A stretch of 64,000 nt of DNA from Tenuifilum thalassicum. Its GTDB lineage: Bacteria; Bacteroidota; Bacteroidia; Bacteroidales; Tenuifilaceae. Where the stretch lies: the NCBI RefSeq assembly GCF_013265555.1, contig NZ_CP041345.1:3022581-3086580 (forward strand). Direction: 5' to 3'. Under the pieces are notes generated by a model. It was given only the letters and a program-made list of their open reading frames with translations. It searched no databases and was not told the origin of the DNA. Position numbers and translations under genes: made by a program. Positions 1 through 9,930 of this stretch are shown here, one piece after another. Position 1 is the stretch's first letter. Each line of letters begins with the position of its first letter.

Positions 1-712
1 TAAGTATTGGGAGTGTTTTAAATCTGATTCCAGAACCAAGATGAAAGCGATAAAAAGCAGTAATACCTTCTATTATCTCGTTCCGCTGTTTCCGATTAAG
101 ATTTATCTTATCGGCATTTAGCATAGGAGTTTTCATTATCTCACCTAGAAGTTGACTTGTACTTTTACACAGGTAAAAACCATTAGCTGGTTCAACATTT
201 GTGAATTTCCCATTCTTGTAGTCAAAAATACAGTTATCTTCAGTCCAACTATTAATAGGATAAAAGCCTAAATACCTAGCAAGTTGAACCATAAAGATTA
301 AGTGAAAATTTGAAATTCCTGAATGAAGATGATCGAGAATAACTATTGAATTCTCAATAAATGTAAACAAATGAGGATTAGGCTCCTCCTCCTTAACCGT
401 TCTATATATTAGTTCGCTTATAAAAACGGAAATGGTAAGTTTAATCGGATCTTGATGCAATGAGCCGAAGGCATGTACTAATCCTAACTCCTTCAGCCTA
501 TGAACTTCGGTGTTGGGACGATTATAAAATACAGTATCAAGAACCGTTAGAGGTTGAAAATAAACATTCAAACCAGCTTTCCGCCCCTTCTGAAACGCTC
601 TATTCACCAACAAGGTGGTTCTACCAAAGTCTCTACTATAGCAGCTAACAATTAAGCTATTCTCTTTATATCTTACCGTTCTTAAAACAACTACCCTACT
701 CTCAGCTAACAT
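1..712 (-). CDS. recO: DNA repair protein RecO (3' end cut by window edge)
   Basis: I translated the minus strand from the ATG at 712 and the frame stays open for 237 codons to base 1. The N-terminus (MLAESRVVVLRTVRYKENS) matches the RecO OB-fold start, and later segments such as FGRTTLLVNRAF and PLTVLDTVFYNRP fit the same fold. The helical middle (LYRTVKEEEPNPHLF-like) fits the RecO C-terminal domain. RecO loads RecA with RecR on SSB-coated single-stranded DNA in the RecF recombination pathway. Family members are about 240 residues, so only a few codons are missing. The next gene downstream of its start on the same strand, the porZ-like gene, ends 2 bases before this ATG, so the two are probably co-transcribed with porZ first. 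Confidence 0.88.
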   Translation of the reverse strand, partial: MLAESRVVVLRTVRYKENSLIVSCYSRDFGRTTLLVNRAFQKGRKAGLNVYFQPLTVLDTVFYNRPNTEVHRLKELGLVHAFGSLHQDPIKLTISVFISELIYRTVKEEEPNPHLFTFIENSIVILDHLHSGISNFHLIFMVQLARYLGFYPINSWTEDNCIFDYKNGKFTNVEPANGFYLCKSTSQLLGEIMKTPMLNADKINLNRKQRNEIIEGITAFYRFHLGSGIRFKTLPIL

Positions 713-714
713 CT

Positions 715-3021
715 TTATTTTATAAAAAGTAATTTTGTAACAACAGACTGATCGCCTTTTGAATCGGAACAAAAAACAAGGTAAACACCAGTTGCAACTT
801 TTGTGCCATTACCATTTCTTCCATTCCAGGTTGCATACCCTCCATTAGAACGAGTTTCGTAAACTAAGTTCCCTGACAGATCGGTAATTTTAACAACACT
901 ATTTTCCATTAAACCTGCAATGGTAATTAACCCATTATAATTTTCTCTGACAGGATTTGGAAAAGCATAAACCTTACCAAAAGAATTAGCCGGTTCACTT
1001 GCATCACCCCTAAATGAAACTAACCCCTTATCTGTTGCAATGAAAACTTCGCCCGTTAACGGATGAACTTTAATGCTTAAAATAGTATTTGAAGGTAATG
1101 GACTATTATCAGATGTGAAGTGATATATCTGCTCTGTTCCATCTTCAGAAAAAAGATAAATGCCCGATTTAGATGTCCCAAACCACTTCCTATTTCCCCC
1201 ATCCACCTCAATACAAGTAACTTCCTCGTTTTCTAAAAGGTATACTGCTAGCCCTTCTACTACGTCAGGTATTTTAACTTTAGTGAATAGGGCCTCGCCT
1301 TGAAACACACCACTAGGATTATATGTTACAAGTACTCCATGGTTTGTGCCAAGCCACAAGTACCCATCTCTGTCAAATGTTAAACAACTAATTTCATTTG
1401 GTAACAAATTCCCATTTACATCTCGAGGGCGAAATTTAAGATAAACATCATCGTTGCTGTTTTGGATATCGCCACCTGGATTTAGGACAAAGAGACCATT
1501 ATCTCTGGCTAAGGCTAACCATATAAGGCCATCGCGTGAGATTGTTAACGACAGTATTTTTGGTGTTCCAATGGCTGATGCATAGGGAAACGAAAACCAA
1601 TCGCCATTGGTAGAACGAACCGAGATAGGATTTGAAACCTCAGAGTTTGCAACCCAAATATTTCCCCATCGGTCAAAATCGACACCTGCAATACGGCAGA
1701 ATGCCTGACCAGGGAAAACACTTTGAAGCGAACTATTTTCAGGTGTATAATGTTCAACCAGTTCATCGCCTTCAAATTCATATAGGCCTCCCCCCCAGCT
1801 AGCAACAAAATAATGGGTAGGCTTATTCGGATCAAATTTTACTTTTACTGCATCCCACACGCTCCAATCGGCATAAAAACTCCAAGACCCATTGTTGAAC
1901 CGATGCGCAATAAAAGGCAACCAAACATTTCCCATTGCAGCGTCGTACGCCCCAGAAGCAGCAACAACGAGGCTAGAACTTGCATCAACATGAAAGAATT
2001 TATTATTAAATGGACCAGAAGGTAAATAAACATTATCGGTATTTGCTCCAATTAAGACCAAACCATAAACCTGATCGGCAACAGCCAAGAAATCATTATC
2101 ATCAACAGGTGTGCAATCCGAAACATTTGGTTTTACACCAAAAGAATAGCTATTTATTAGCTCTGCTTTGGTCCAATTATTTAGAAAGGCTTGTATCTCA
2201 TTCTTATTATAAACCCAAAACTTTTTGTTTGACATTGCAAGCCCAACAACTTCGGTTAAAGCTCTGTCGACTTCAAACCATCCGGTTCCACTATTTGCCC
2301 AAACAATATCACTTACAACTCCCCTCTCTACAGCAACTATACTGTTAGTGTTTGATGCAACAGAGACACATTCGGCCGAAGGATTACTAAAAAAGGCTTC
2401 CTTAGTCCATCGCTCATAGCTAATTAGTAATGGATCAGTTACATCAGCGCTATATATACCATCGGAAGTAGCCGCCCAAAACCTCTGGTTCCATACTGCT
2501 AACCTTCTAACTTTAACGGAGCCAGAACTTTGAACAACATAATAAGCATCTTTTACCTCTTCATTTTCCACATCAATAACCACAATCCCAAAATCAGTTG
2601 ATGTATAAATTAAAGAGTTGTAATATAGAAAATGGTTTATTTGCTTACTCCCACTCATTGGTTTATCTTTAATGAATGGAAGTTCTTTAATTGTTCCGTT
2701 ATCGAATATAAAATCAATATTACCCGATTTGTATCCTACCACAGTAAGTTTTAGTTCTGGTATGTAAGTAATAGCTGTTAAGTCCACCTCACTCAAACCA
2801 TTAGTTTTGGTGAACTTGTTAATTTCGCCTGTTGTTATGCGATAAGTAAAAAAACCGTTTTCAGAAGCACAATAAATCATGTTACCCGTTGAGGAAACCG
2901 AGCGCGCGTTGTTAAAGGAGAAGTAATCGGTCCATTTCCCAACGGGTGGCTGTCCAAAAACAGAGACCTTCAAACAGAATAGTAGGAGAACAAGCAATTT
3001 GACACGATAATTCATTATCAA
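715..3021 (-). CDS. porZ: PorZ-like type IX secretion system surface protein
   Basis: A 768-residue exported protein. The signal peptide MNYRVKLLVLLLFCLKVSVFGQ suggests the true start is the second ATG (3015). Two beta-propeller domains follow, with repeated units such as GLIWLALARDNGLFVL, GYLWLGTNHGVLV and GEVFIATDKGLVSF, as in two-component-regulator propellers. The last ~80 residues (FPNPVRENYNG ... GVYLVF ... KLLFIK) are a T9SS C-terminal sorting domain. In Porphyromonas, PorZ belongs to the cell-surface attachment complex that processes T9SS cargo and carries this kind of tail. The N-terminus (WTDYFSFNNARSV) resembles the PorZ propeller start. The gene lies directly upstream of recO. Assignment is from memory of the family, not a search. 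Confidence 0.8.
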   Translation of the reverse strand: MIMNYRVKLLVLLLFCLKVSVFGQPPVGKWTDYFSFNNARSVSSTGNMIYCASENGFFTYRITTGEINKFTKTNGLSEVDLTAITYIPELKLTVVGYKSGNIDFIFDNGTIKELPFIKDKPMSGSKQINHFLYYNSLIYTSTDFGIVVIDVENEEVKDAYYVVQSSGSVKVRRLAVWNQRFWAATSDGIYSADVTDPLLISYERWTKEAFFSNPSAECVSVASNTNSIVAVERGVVSDIVWANSGTGWFEVDRALTEVVGLAMSNKKFWVYNKNEIQAFLNNWTKAELINSYSFGVKPNVSDCTPVDDNDFLAVADQVYGLVLIGANTDNVYLPSGPFNNKFFHVDASSSLVVAASGAYDAAMGNVWLPFIAHRFNNGSWSFYADWSVWDAVKVKFDPNKPTHYFVASWGGGLYEFEGDELVEHYTPENSSLQSVFPGQAFCRIAGVDFDRWGNIWVANSEVSNPISVRSTNGDWFSFPYASAIGTPKILSLTISRDGLIWLALARDNGLFVLNPGGDIQNSNDDVYLKFRPRDVNGNLLPNEISCLTFDRDGYLWLGTNHGVLVTYNPSGVFQGEALFTKVKIPDVVEGLAVYLLENEEVTCIEVDGGNRKWFGTSKSGIYLFSEDGTEQIYHFTSDNSPLPSNTILSIKVHPLTGEVFIATDKGLVSFRGDASEPANSFGKVYAFPNPVRENYNGLITIAGLMENSVVKITDLSGNLVYETRSNGGYATWNGRNGNGTKVATGVYLVFCSDSKGDQSVVTKLLFIK

Positions 3022-3080
3022 AAGTATTGCATAAAAATTTTGGGGACAATCATCAAAACGAGTAAACTAACAAATTATTG

Positions 3081-3674
3081 CTAGAAATGGTTCTGAATAA
3101 ACTCTTGTAATTTTTCAACAGCCCTCCCCCGGTGACTTATTTTATTTTTAATCGACAATGGCATTTGAGCAAATGTTTCATTATAACCTTCGGGTATAAA
3201 TATTGGATCGTATCCAAACCCATCGGCACCTATCTCGTTATCGATAATCTTACCCCAAACAACCCCTTCGAACAAGTACTCTTCTCCATTTAGAATTAGA
3301 GCTATTACAGTACGGAAACGAGCTCTTCTATTTGAAACTCCCTTTAAATTTGCTAATAGCTTTTTAATGTTGTCTTTAGGATTTCGGGTCTCACCAGCAT
3401 AACGAGCGCTATAAACACCTGGTTCCCAGTTAAGAGCTTCAACTTCAAGTCCTGTATCATCGGCAAAACAGTTCTTTCCTGTTTTGGAATATACAAAACG
3501 TGCTTTCTGTAAAGCGTTATCCTCTAATGTATCATAATCTTCAGGGATTTCGGCCGAAAAACCTACATCGCTCAAAGACATCAACTTAATACCCTTACCC
3601 AGGATATGTTGCACCTCTTTCAGCTTGTGCTCGTTATTTGTTGCGAACACAAGTTCTACCCTACTTCCTGTCAT
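3081..3674 (-). CDS. rdgB: RdgB/HAM1 family non-canonical purine NTP pyrophosphatase (XTP/dITP diphosphatase)
   Basis: The 197-residue protein has the diagnostic motifs of the family in order: FATNNEHKLKE near the N-terminus (nucleotide binding), DDTGLEVEAL around residue 67, GVYSARYAGE, and GFGYDPIF then SHRGRA towards the C-terminus. It hydrolyses ITP, dITP and XTP to monophosphates in the cytoplasm, which keeps deaminated purines out of DNA and RNA. Length matches the family (about 190-200). It sits between porZ and a universal stress protein gene on the same strand, 9 bases after the latter, so it may share that gene's transcript. Confidence 0.95.
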   Translation of the reverse strand: MTGSRVELVFATNNEHKLKEVQHILGKGIKLMSLSDVGFSAEIPEDYDTLEDNALQKARFVYSKTGKNCFADDTGLEVEALNWEPGVYSARYAGETRNPKDNIKKLLANLKGVSNRRARFRTVIALILNGEEYLFEGVVWGKIIDNEIGADGFGYDPIFIPEGYNETFAQMPLSIKNKISHRGRAVEKLQEFIQNHF

Positions 3675-3683
3675 AGATGCGTT

Positions 3684-4478
3684 TTAACGAGGATTTATAC
3701 TCATAACAGGGATATGTCCTGCATTAGCAAGAATATACTGTTCTCCTGGTTCTACAATAAACTCACCGTTTTTATCGGTTGGTGTGGTCATAATTACAAT
3801 TAAGTCGGCTCTAATATTGACTGCCATATCGAGTACCTCTTCCTCATATTTTTTTACACCAGGAACTGTATACTCAATAAACTTTGCCCCTTTCTCCTCA
3901 AGAAACTTTTTGGCAGAAGCTAGGTTAAGGTCAATTTTTGCCATCTGTTCGGGGTCAGAAGTATTTGGTTTAATGATATGGAAACGAGAAAGGTAGTAAT
4001 CGGAGAAATAGGGTATCCATTCATGCTTTTCCCTGTTCTGAAGGGTAAAGTCAACTGGAAAAACAATGTCATCGTATCGTTTATTAACAGGAGGTTCTTG
4101 GATGGTAATAAAGGGCACCTTACAACTTGTAATCAGTTTAAGCACCCACGATACTTTATTTTCATCCATCTCTTTTACCGTGGAAGAACCCATTATAATC
4201 ATGCTAGCATCCAGTTCATCGGCTGTTTTAGCTATATCTGTCAGGTAATTTCCCTTTTTTATTATTGACTTAGGAATAAGGTTATACTTTTCCTTCACCG
4301 AATTAACAACCTGTGACATACTCTCCTCAGCAGCTTCGAGCTCCTTATCGTCGGTTACCAGGTGTAAAATAACTATTGGTTCCTTTACTACGTCTGAAAC
4401 TCTTATAGCATGCTGTAAAGCGTACCATGCAACATCTGTAAAATCAGTGGGAACCAATATCGTTTTAGTCTTGTTCAT
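3684..4478 (-). CDS. Universal stress protein (tandem UspA-type domains)
   Basis: 264 residues. The N-terminal half begins KTILVPTDFTDVAWYALQHAI and contains DASMIIMGSSTVKEMDENK, the Usp beta1 and ATP-loop regions. The second half (YDDIVFPVDFTLQNREKHEWIPYFS ... ADLIVIMTTPTDKNGEF) is a diverged second Usp domain. The ATP-binding GxxGx9GS pattern is incomplete in both halves, so nucleotide binding is uncertain. Usp proteins are cytoplasmic and are induced by starvation or energy stress. A second tandem Usp gene lies in the divergent cluster at 6179-7021, and the two flank the adenylate cyclase-HD gene. Confidence 0.85.
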   Translation of the reverse strand: MNKTKTILVPTDFTDVAWYALQHAIRVSDVVKEPIVILHLVTDDKELEAAEESMSQVVNSVKEKYNLIPKSIIKKGNYLTDIAKTADELDASMIIMGSSTVKEMDENKVSWVLKLITSCKVPFITIQEPPVNKRYDDIVFPVDFTLQNREKHEWIPYFSDYYLSRFHIIKPNTSDPEQMAKIDLNLASAKKFLEEKGAKFIEYTVPGVKKYEEEVLDMAVNIRADLIVIMTTPTDKNGEFIVEPGEQYILANAGHIPVMSINPR

Positions 4479-4637
4479 ATGATCATTATTTTCAAGGAAA
4501 TTTATCCAATATCAACCCCAAATTTAAATAAAATATTTGTTTGTAGATTTGATTTTAATACAGATTGATTAATTTGTAAAAAAATTTGAATAAAATATAG
4601 TTTAATTCTAACTTAGTAGGGGATATTTTATAATAAC

Positions 4638-6083
4638 ATGCCTATCTTATTTTATATTCTGTTTTTATTAGCCTTAGCAACTACTGTTTTACTAGTGGTT
4701 TTATATATTCGGTTTTATTATAATAATAAAATACTTACCCTTCAGGAAAAGCTGTTTTTAAGAACCGAAGAGCTAATACGAGAAAAATCAAAAACTGAAA
4801 ATCTGCTTTCTAGGGTCTTACCTCGCGACACCGCACGAGAGTTAATTAAACAAGGTCGAATTGATACTCAAAAATTCCAAATGGTTACGGTATTATTTGC
4901 CGACATCCAAGGGTTTACAAAAATTTCAGAAGAAACAAACGCCGATTCCCTCATAGACCAACTCGACAAGCTATTTTACCAATTTGACCTTATTGTTGAG
5001 AAGTATGGAATAGAAAAGATAAAAACAATAGGTGATGCATACATGTGTGCAGGAGGTCTTCCCCACCCAAACCGAACTAATCCTTTAGACGTTGTCGCTG
5101 CAGCGGTTGAGATGTTAGGATGCATGGATAGAATAAACAAGCAGCACCCCAAAAAAGATTTTTGGGAGCTACGAATTGGAATAGACACAGGACCCGTTGT
5201 TGCTGGAATTGTTGGCAGAAACAAGTTAGCATACGATATCTGGGGAACAACTGTAAACATAGCGAGCAGAATGGAATCAAGTAGTGAACCCGGAAAAATT
5301 AACATTTCCGAGAACACCTACTTCATGGTACGAGACCTATTTAAATGCACCCCCAGAGGTAAGATCCCAATCAAAAACAAAGGAGATGTTAACATGTACT
5401 TTGTAGAGGGGTTTTTACCAAAATTTTCAAAAGGAAATAAATACACCCCTAATGATGAATTTAAGACTGAACTTCAACTTATCCGCCTTGGCGATTTAGA
5501 AGAGTTCGTTTTTGAAAAGTTAGAAAAAGGGTTACCAAAAAATTTATACTATCACAATTTAAAGCATACTGTCGACGTTTATACCCAAGTAGAACTAATA
5601 GGAAGGGCGGAGAAAATCTCTAATCAGGAGATGCTACTTCTTAAAACAGCCGCACTTTTTCATGATATGGGACATCTTATAGATTATGCAACACACGAAG
5701 AAATGAGTATAAAGCTAGCTTATGAAATATTACCCCGTTACGGATACTCACAGGAACAAATCTCAAAAATTGCAGAGCTGATTGCTGCAACCAAACTCCC
5801 ACCTAAACCTAAAAATTTACTAGAAGAAATTATTTGCGATGCCGATTTAGATTATCTGGGGCGTACAGACTTCATTCCGGTATCTAACGCTCTTTACAAG
5901 GAGCTCCATGAACATGGTTTGGTAGGCTCGCTACACCATTGGAACTCAATCCAAATTGAATTCATCCAAAATCATCAGTATTTCACAAAAACAGCTCGTC
6001 GACTTAGAAACGTTAACAAAGATGTTCAGCTTCAGAAGTTAAAGCAATGGATGAAAGAATTAGAAAATAATACAGATTTATAA
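4638..6083 (+). CDS. Membrane-anchored class III adenylate cyclase fused to an HD domain
   Basis: 481 residues. One N-terminal transmembrane helix (about 3-26) and a short coiled linker lead to a class III cyclase domain (about 80-260). Metal-binding Asp89 (FADIQGF) and Asp133 (IGDAYMC), adenine-selecting Lys129 and Asp200 (AYDIWG), and transition-state Asn207 and Arg211 (NIASRM) are all present. This predicts cAMP rather than cGMP synthesis. After residue ~290 comes an HD domain with the FHDMGH pair (His342, Asp343), an upstream YHNLKHT histidine and a downstream CDADLDY aspartate, so its metal site looks intact. What the HD domain hydrolyses cannot be told from sequence; a phosphodiesterase acting on a cyclic nucleotide is one possibility. 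It is divergent from one usp gene and upstream of another. Confidence 0.88.
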   Translation: MPILFYILFLLALATTVLLVVLYIRFYYNNKILTLQEKLFLRTEELIREKSKTENLLSRVLPRDTARELIKQGRIDTQKFQMVTVLFADIQGFTKISEETNADSLIDQLDKLFYQFDLIVEKYGIEKIKTIGDAYMCAGGLPHPNRTNPLDVVAAAVEMLGCMDRINKQHPKKDFWELRIGIDTGPVVAGIVGRNKLAYDIWGTTVNIASRMESSSEPGKINISENTYFMVRDLFKCTPRGKIPIKNKGDVNMYFVEGFLPKFSKGNKYTPNDEFKTELQLIRLGDLEEFVFEKLEKGLPKNLYYHNLKHTVDVYTQVELIGRAEKISNQEMLLLKTAALFHDMGHLIDYATHEEMSIKLAYEILPRYGYSQEQISKIAELIAATKLPPKPKNLLEEIICDADLDYLGRTDFIPVSNALYKELHEHGLVGSLHHWNSIQIEFIQNHQYFTKTARRLRNVNKDVQLQKLKQWMKELENNTDL

Positions 6084-6178
6084 TGATTATAATAAATTTT
6101 TATATTAATTTTATAAATTTGATGTTAATTTGAACTTTTTGGACATATAAATTTGAATTCTGATAAAAAGTTCCGCAT

Positions 6179-7021
6179 ATGATGGAAAACTTAAAAAAGG
6201 TCATACTAGTACCTTGGGACTTCACAGAAGGAGCAGAAATAGCCTTTCTTCATGCCCTCCAGTTAGCAAAAGCTAGCGGGAACGAAATTATGCTTTTGCA
6301 TATTATACCCCATACCAGACTTTACGACACATTAATAAAAAAAGTTAACCTTAAAAAGATTGAACAACTCAATTTAAAGATTGAGGAATCTGCTCGTAAA
6401 CTTGAAGAAAAACATGGGTTTAAACTACAAACTCTTGTAGTTGAGGGGCATCCTGCAAGAATTATAAAAGGTCTTATAATCACGGCTCATGTTAACCTCA
6501 TAGTTTCATATTATGAGTACAAAACTGGGAAAAAACAGCTTCGAATTTCCAAATATTTAAGAAACCTCTTCTTTAAAGACACAACGTTACCTTTCATCAT
6601 TGTATCAAAACCTCCATTACATAGCCATTACATTGAAATTGTAGTGCCTGTTGATTACGACCGTAAATTTAAGGAAGCAGTTCACTGGATAATCTACCTT
6701 GCCAAATACTACAAGTGTAATATCAACCTTATAAAACCATTCCTTTCCGACGATAGTAAAAAGAAACAACTGGCTAACAACATTTACTTCACCAAAAAAA
6801 TGCTTGATGGTGTAAACATAGTATACGGCATTAAAACAGCTAAGAAAAGAGGAACGTTTGACCAAGAGGTATTCCGATTTGCAAAAACTATTGAAGCCGA
6901 TCTGATTCTCATTATGTCTGATAAGTATAATGTCTTTCTTGACAGCAAAACAGAATCAAACCTTGACATCCCAGTAATGTGTATTAACCCGAGAATAAGG
7001 AAATATCAAAGTTTCTATTAA
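6179..7021 (+). CDS. Universal stress protein (tandem Usp domains)
   Basis: 280 residues. The start VILVPWDFTEGAEIAFLHALQLAKASG and IMLLHIIP are typical of a Usp domain. The second half starts YIEIVVPVDYDRKFKEAVHWIIYLAKYY and ends with ADLILIMSDKYN. As in the paralogue at 3684-4478, the terminal glycine-rich ATP loop is poorly conserved. The gene lies 95 bases after the cyclase-HD gene and 11 bases before the Cache sensor gene, which suggests co-transcription with the sensors. Two TAnnTTTG matches (6114-6121, 6148-6155) lie just upstream. Confidence 0.83.
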   Translation: MMENLKKVILVPWDFTEGAEIAFLHALQLAKASGNEIMLLHIIPHTRLYDTLIKKVNLKKIEQLNLKIEESARKLEEKHGFKLQTLVVEGHPARIIKGLIITAHVNLIVSYYEYKTGKKQLRISKYLRNLFFKDTTLPFIIVSKPPLHSHYIEIVVPVDYDRKFKEAVHWIIYLAKYYKCNINLIKPFLSDDSKKKQLANNIYFTKKMLDGVNIVYGIKTAKKRGTFDQEVFRFAKTIEADLILIMSDKYNVFLDSKTESNLDIPVMCINPRIRKYQSFY

Positions 7022-7032
7022 TATCTAAATTC

Positions 7033-9849
7033 ATGAGGCTAACAGGTATTAACCTTTTAAGCATTTTTAGTAAAAGGTCGCTTAAAAGCAGAATGATTAT
7101 TCTATTCACTGGAATTATATCACTTATACTTTTACTCATAATTTTACTTAATGGTAATAAATTTAAAAAACTTTCCATTGAAAGTGCGAAAAGTAAGATT
7201 GCTTTAATTGCTGAAAGCGAATCGCATAAAATTGAAAAAGACTTAGAAGGGAAACTCAACATTGTAAGGTCAATTTCTGAATCAATAAAAGCCTCACAAC
7301 GCTACACTAACGGAAATTTTGATACCATAAAATACATTAACTGGTTCACTGGTTTACTTGAAAAAGAACCAGGAATAATATCCCTATGGGGCGATTGGGA
7401 ACTTAAATATCTGGAAGAAGGATACCAATACGAAGATGGTAGGCTAAAAATATCAACGTTTAGAAATAATGGAAAAATTAATTTCTCAACTAAAAAAACC
7501 GAAAAAGTAGAAACATCTGCAGGGTATTTAAGGCACAAAGCAAATAAAATTGAAAGCATTGAAGAACCTTACTTTTACAACTACGAGGGCCAAACCGAAG
7601 ATATACTAATGACAAGCATAGTTTCTCCAAGTATAATAGATGGAGAATTTACTGGTTTGGCTGGCGTTGCCACTCCCCTTAGCTTATACTATGAAACTGT
7701 AAGAAACATAAAACCTTACGATGGTAGCTATGCGTTTATTCTCTCACAACAGTTAAAATTCATTGCATTCCCCGATAAAGATTTTATTGGAGAAGATGCA
7801 TTACCCGTTTTTGAAAAGGTGCTTTCTTCTCAAGGAATACAAGAAAAAATAATCAACGGTGAACCAGTTTTTTTTGAAGGAACGGATTACAATGGCAAAG
7901 AAGCATTTTTTGTATTTTACCCCATTCATGTTGGCAGGTGCCCTCAAAACTGGTCGTTTGTTTTAGTTACTCCTAAAAAGGCTGTACTAGCCGAAGCAAG
8001 AAATATTTTTTGGTATTCAATAGTGCTAGGCTTAATTGGCATAATAATTATTTCCGCTCTCATCTATTTCACATCTGTTAAGTTTCTGTTTAATCCAATT
8101 TCTAAGGTTACATCTAATCTTTCGCGCTTAGCAATGGGTCATGTTGATTCCAACATGATTGTCCAAGCCAATTCTGATGATGAAATAGGAATGATGATAA
8201 AGCACCTCAACAAAACTGTTGAAGGGTTAAACAAAAAAACGGAATTTGCTCGTCAGGTTGGAGCAGGAAACTATAATAGCGAGCTGGAGCTGCTAAGCGA
8301 CGAAGATATTCTGGGCATGTCGCTCATAGAGATGAACAACAACCTGCGAAAAGCAAAAGAAGAATCGGAAAAACAGCGCAAGGAAGAAGAGAAGCGGAGA
8401 TGGATAAACGAAGGGCTTGCTAAGTTTGGAGAGATACTCCGGCAAAACAATGACAATATTGAGAAGCTAAGTTCATCTATTGTTAAGAACCTTGTTGAAA
8501 TGCTTGATGCAAACCAAGGTGGTTTATTCCTTGTGAACGACGACGGAAACGAGGTATTTTTTGAACTTAAAGCGGCTTATGCATATAACCGACAAAAATT
8601 CCTTAAAAAACAAATAGCCATTGGAGAAGGTCTTGTAGGAGTTTGTGCACAAGAGGGGCAAACTATCTATTTAAAAGATATACCCGAAAACTACATAACC
8701 ATTTCGTCGGGACTTGGCGAGGCGAAACCTCGCAACCTTTTAATAGTACCACTAAAGGTAGAAGAAAACATACATGGTATTATTGAGCTGGCATCGTTCA
8801 ATGAGTTTGAAGATTTCAACATAGAATTTGTTGAAAAGGTTTCACAAAGTATAGCGCAAACACTTCAAGCGGTTAAGACCAACATTCGCACCTCCGAACT
8901 CCTTGAAAAGACCCAGCAGCAAGCCGAGGAGATGAGGGCACAGGAAGAGGAGGTTAGGCAAAATCTTGAAGAGCTTTCTACCATAAAGGAGGAGCTAGAG
9001 AAGCAAACTGCCGAAATGGAAGAAAAGCAAAAACAGCTAGAATGGGAAAAATCGCTTCTCGACTCACTGCTTAACTACCTACCCGATAAAATCTACTTTA
9101 AGGACCTAAAGAGCAGGTTTATAAAGGTAAGTAAATCAACACTTGAGTTCTTTGGTTGCAAAACACAGGAAGAACTTGCAGGTAAATCCGATTTCGACTT
9201 CTTCACCGAGGAACATGCAAAACCCGCCTATGAGGATGAACAAAGAATAATTAGAACAGGTCAACCGATAATCGGAATTATTGAGAAGGAGGTTAAAACT
9301 GATGGAACTGTCACCTGGGCAGAAACATCAAAGTTACCTCTAAAGAATTCATCTGGCGAAATAATCGGAACATTTGGAATTACTCGCGACATTACGCAAT
9401 CAAAGCGAATGGAGGAGGAAATTTCTAAAAAAGCTGAAGAAGAATCGCTAATCAAAAAAGAACTAGAGAGAAAAGCGGTAGAATACCAGTCGCTTTATCA
9501 AGCCATTAACGACTCGGCGTATGTTATTGAATACAATACCGAAGGTGTCATTACATATATAAACAAAGCATATCTTGAACTACTAAATATTCAAGCAGAA
9601 GAGCTTATTGGGAAGCATCATTCCTACCAGATGGAGTTTACAGAGGAACAAAGAAAGAATTACACCCAGTTCTGGGAAGACCTGAACAAAGGTATTGTTC
9701 GGAAGGAGACCCATAAATTCTCGTTAAACGAGAAGGATTACCTTTTCTATGAAACCTATACGCCTATAAAGGATGAGAACGGGAAAGTTTATAAAATAAT
9801 GAAGATTGCTTTTAACATTAGCCATCTTCTCGATAAAGAATCACTATAA
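7033..9849 (+). CDS. dCache-HAMP-GAF-PAS-PAS membrane sensor without kinase domain
   Basis: 938 residues. A first transmembrane helix (about 20-40), an extracellular double-Cache region (about 55-320; SLWGDWELKY, DGSYAFILSQ), a second helix (about 325-350), then HAMP (NPISKVTSNLSRLAMG). A GAF domain (about 480-620; GGLFLVNDDGNEVFF, GEGLVGVCAQEG), a long coiled coil and two PAS domains (about 680-785 and 820-930) follow. The protein ends in PAS. There is no HisKA H-box, HATPase, GGDEF, EAL, phosphatase or methyl-accepting signature. It may act through the adjacent histidine kinase, whose membrane and Cache layout is similar, or by protein contacts. Likely co-transcribed with the usp gene before it. 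Confidence 0.85.
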   Translation: MRLTGINLLSIFSKRSLKSRMIILFTGIISLILLLIILLNGNKFKKLSIESAKSKIALIAESESHKIEKDLEGKLNIVRSISESIKASQRYTNGNFDTIKYINWFTGLLEKEPGIISLWGDWELKYLEEGYQYEDGRLKISTFRNNGKINFSTKKTEKVETSAGYLRHKANKIESIEEPYFYNYEGQTEDILMTSIVSPSIIDGEFTGLAGVATPLSLYYETVRNIKPYDGSYAFILSQQLKFIAFPDKDFIGEDALPVFEKVLSSQGIQEKIINGEPVFFEGTDYNGKEAFFVFYPIHVGRCPQNWSFVLVTPKKAVLAEARNIFWYSIVLGLIGIIIISALIYFTSVKFLFNPISKVTSNLSRLAMGHVDSNMIVQANSDDEIGMMIKHLNKTVEGLNKKTEFARQVGAGNYNSELELLSDEDILGMSLIEMNNNLRKAKEESEKQRKEEEKRRWINEGLAKFGEILRQNNDNIEKLSSSIVKNLVEMLDANQGGLFLVNDDGNEVFFELKAAYAYNRQKFLKKQIAIGEGLVGVCAQEGQTIYLKDIPENYITISSGLGEAKPRNLLIVPLKVEENIHGIIELASFNEFEDFNIEFVEKVSQSIAQTLQAVKTNIRTSELLEKTQQQAEEMRAQEEEVRQNLEELSTIKEELEKQTAEMEEKQKQLEWEKSLLDSLLNYLPDKIYFKDLKSRFIKVSKSTLEFFGCKTQEELAGKSDFDFFTEEHAKPAYEDEQRIIRTGQPIIGIIEKEVKTDGTVTWAETSKLPLKNSSGEIIGTFGITRDITQSKRMEEEISKKAEEESLIKKELERKAVEYQSLYQAINDSAYVIEYNTEGVITYINKAYLELLNIQAEELIGKHHSYQMEFTEEQRKNYTQFWEDLNKGIVRKETHKFSLNEKDYLFYETYTPIKDENGKVYKIMKIAFNISHLLDKESL

Positions 9850-9930
9850 ACCGGGTGCAACCTGTTTTTTTTATCAATACACTAACAATCTTCATAAAGT
9901 TTTCGTAGATTTATTGTAGAATTTAGTTAA

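Noticed and set aside
7033-9849. Histidine kinase call for the 938-residue sensor
   Set aside because: There is no H-box or ATPase motif; the protein ends with a PAS domain.
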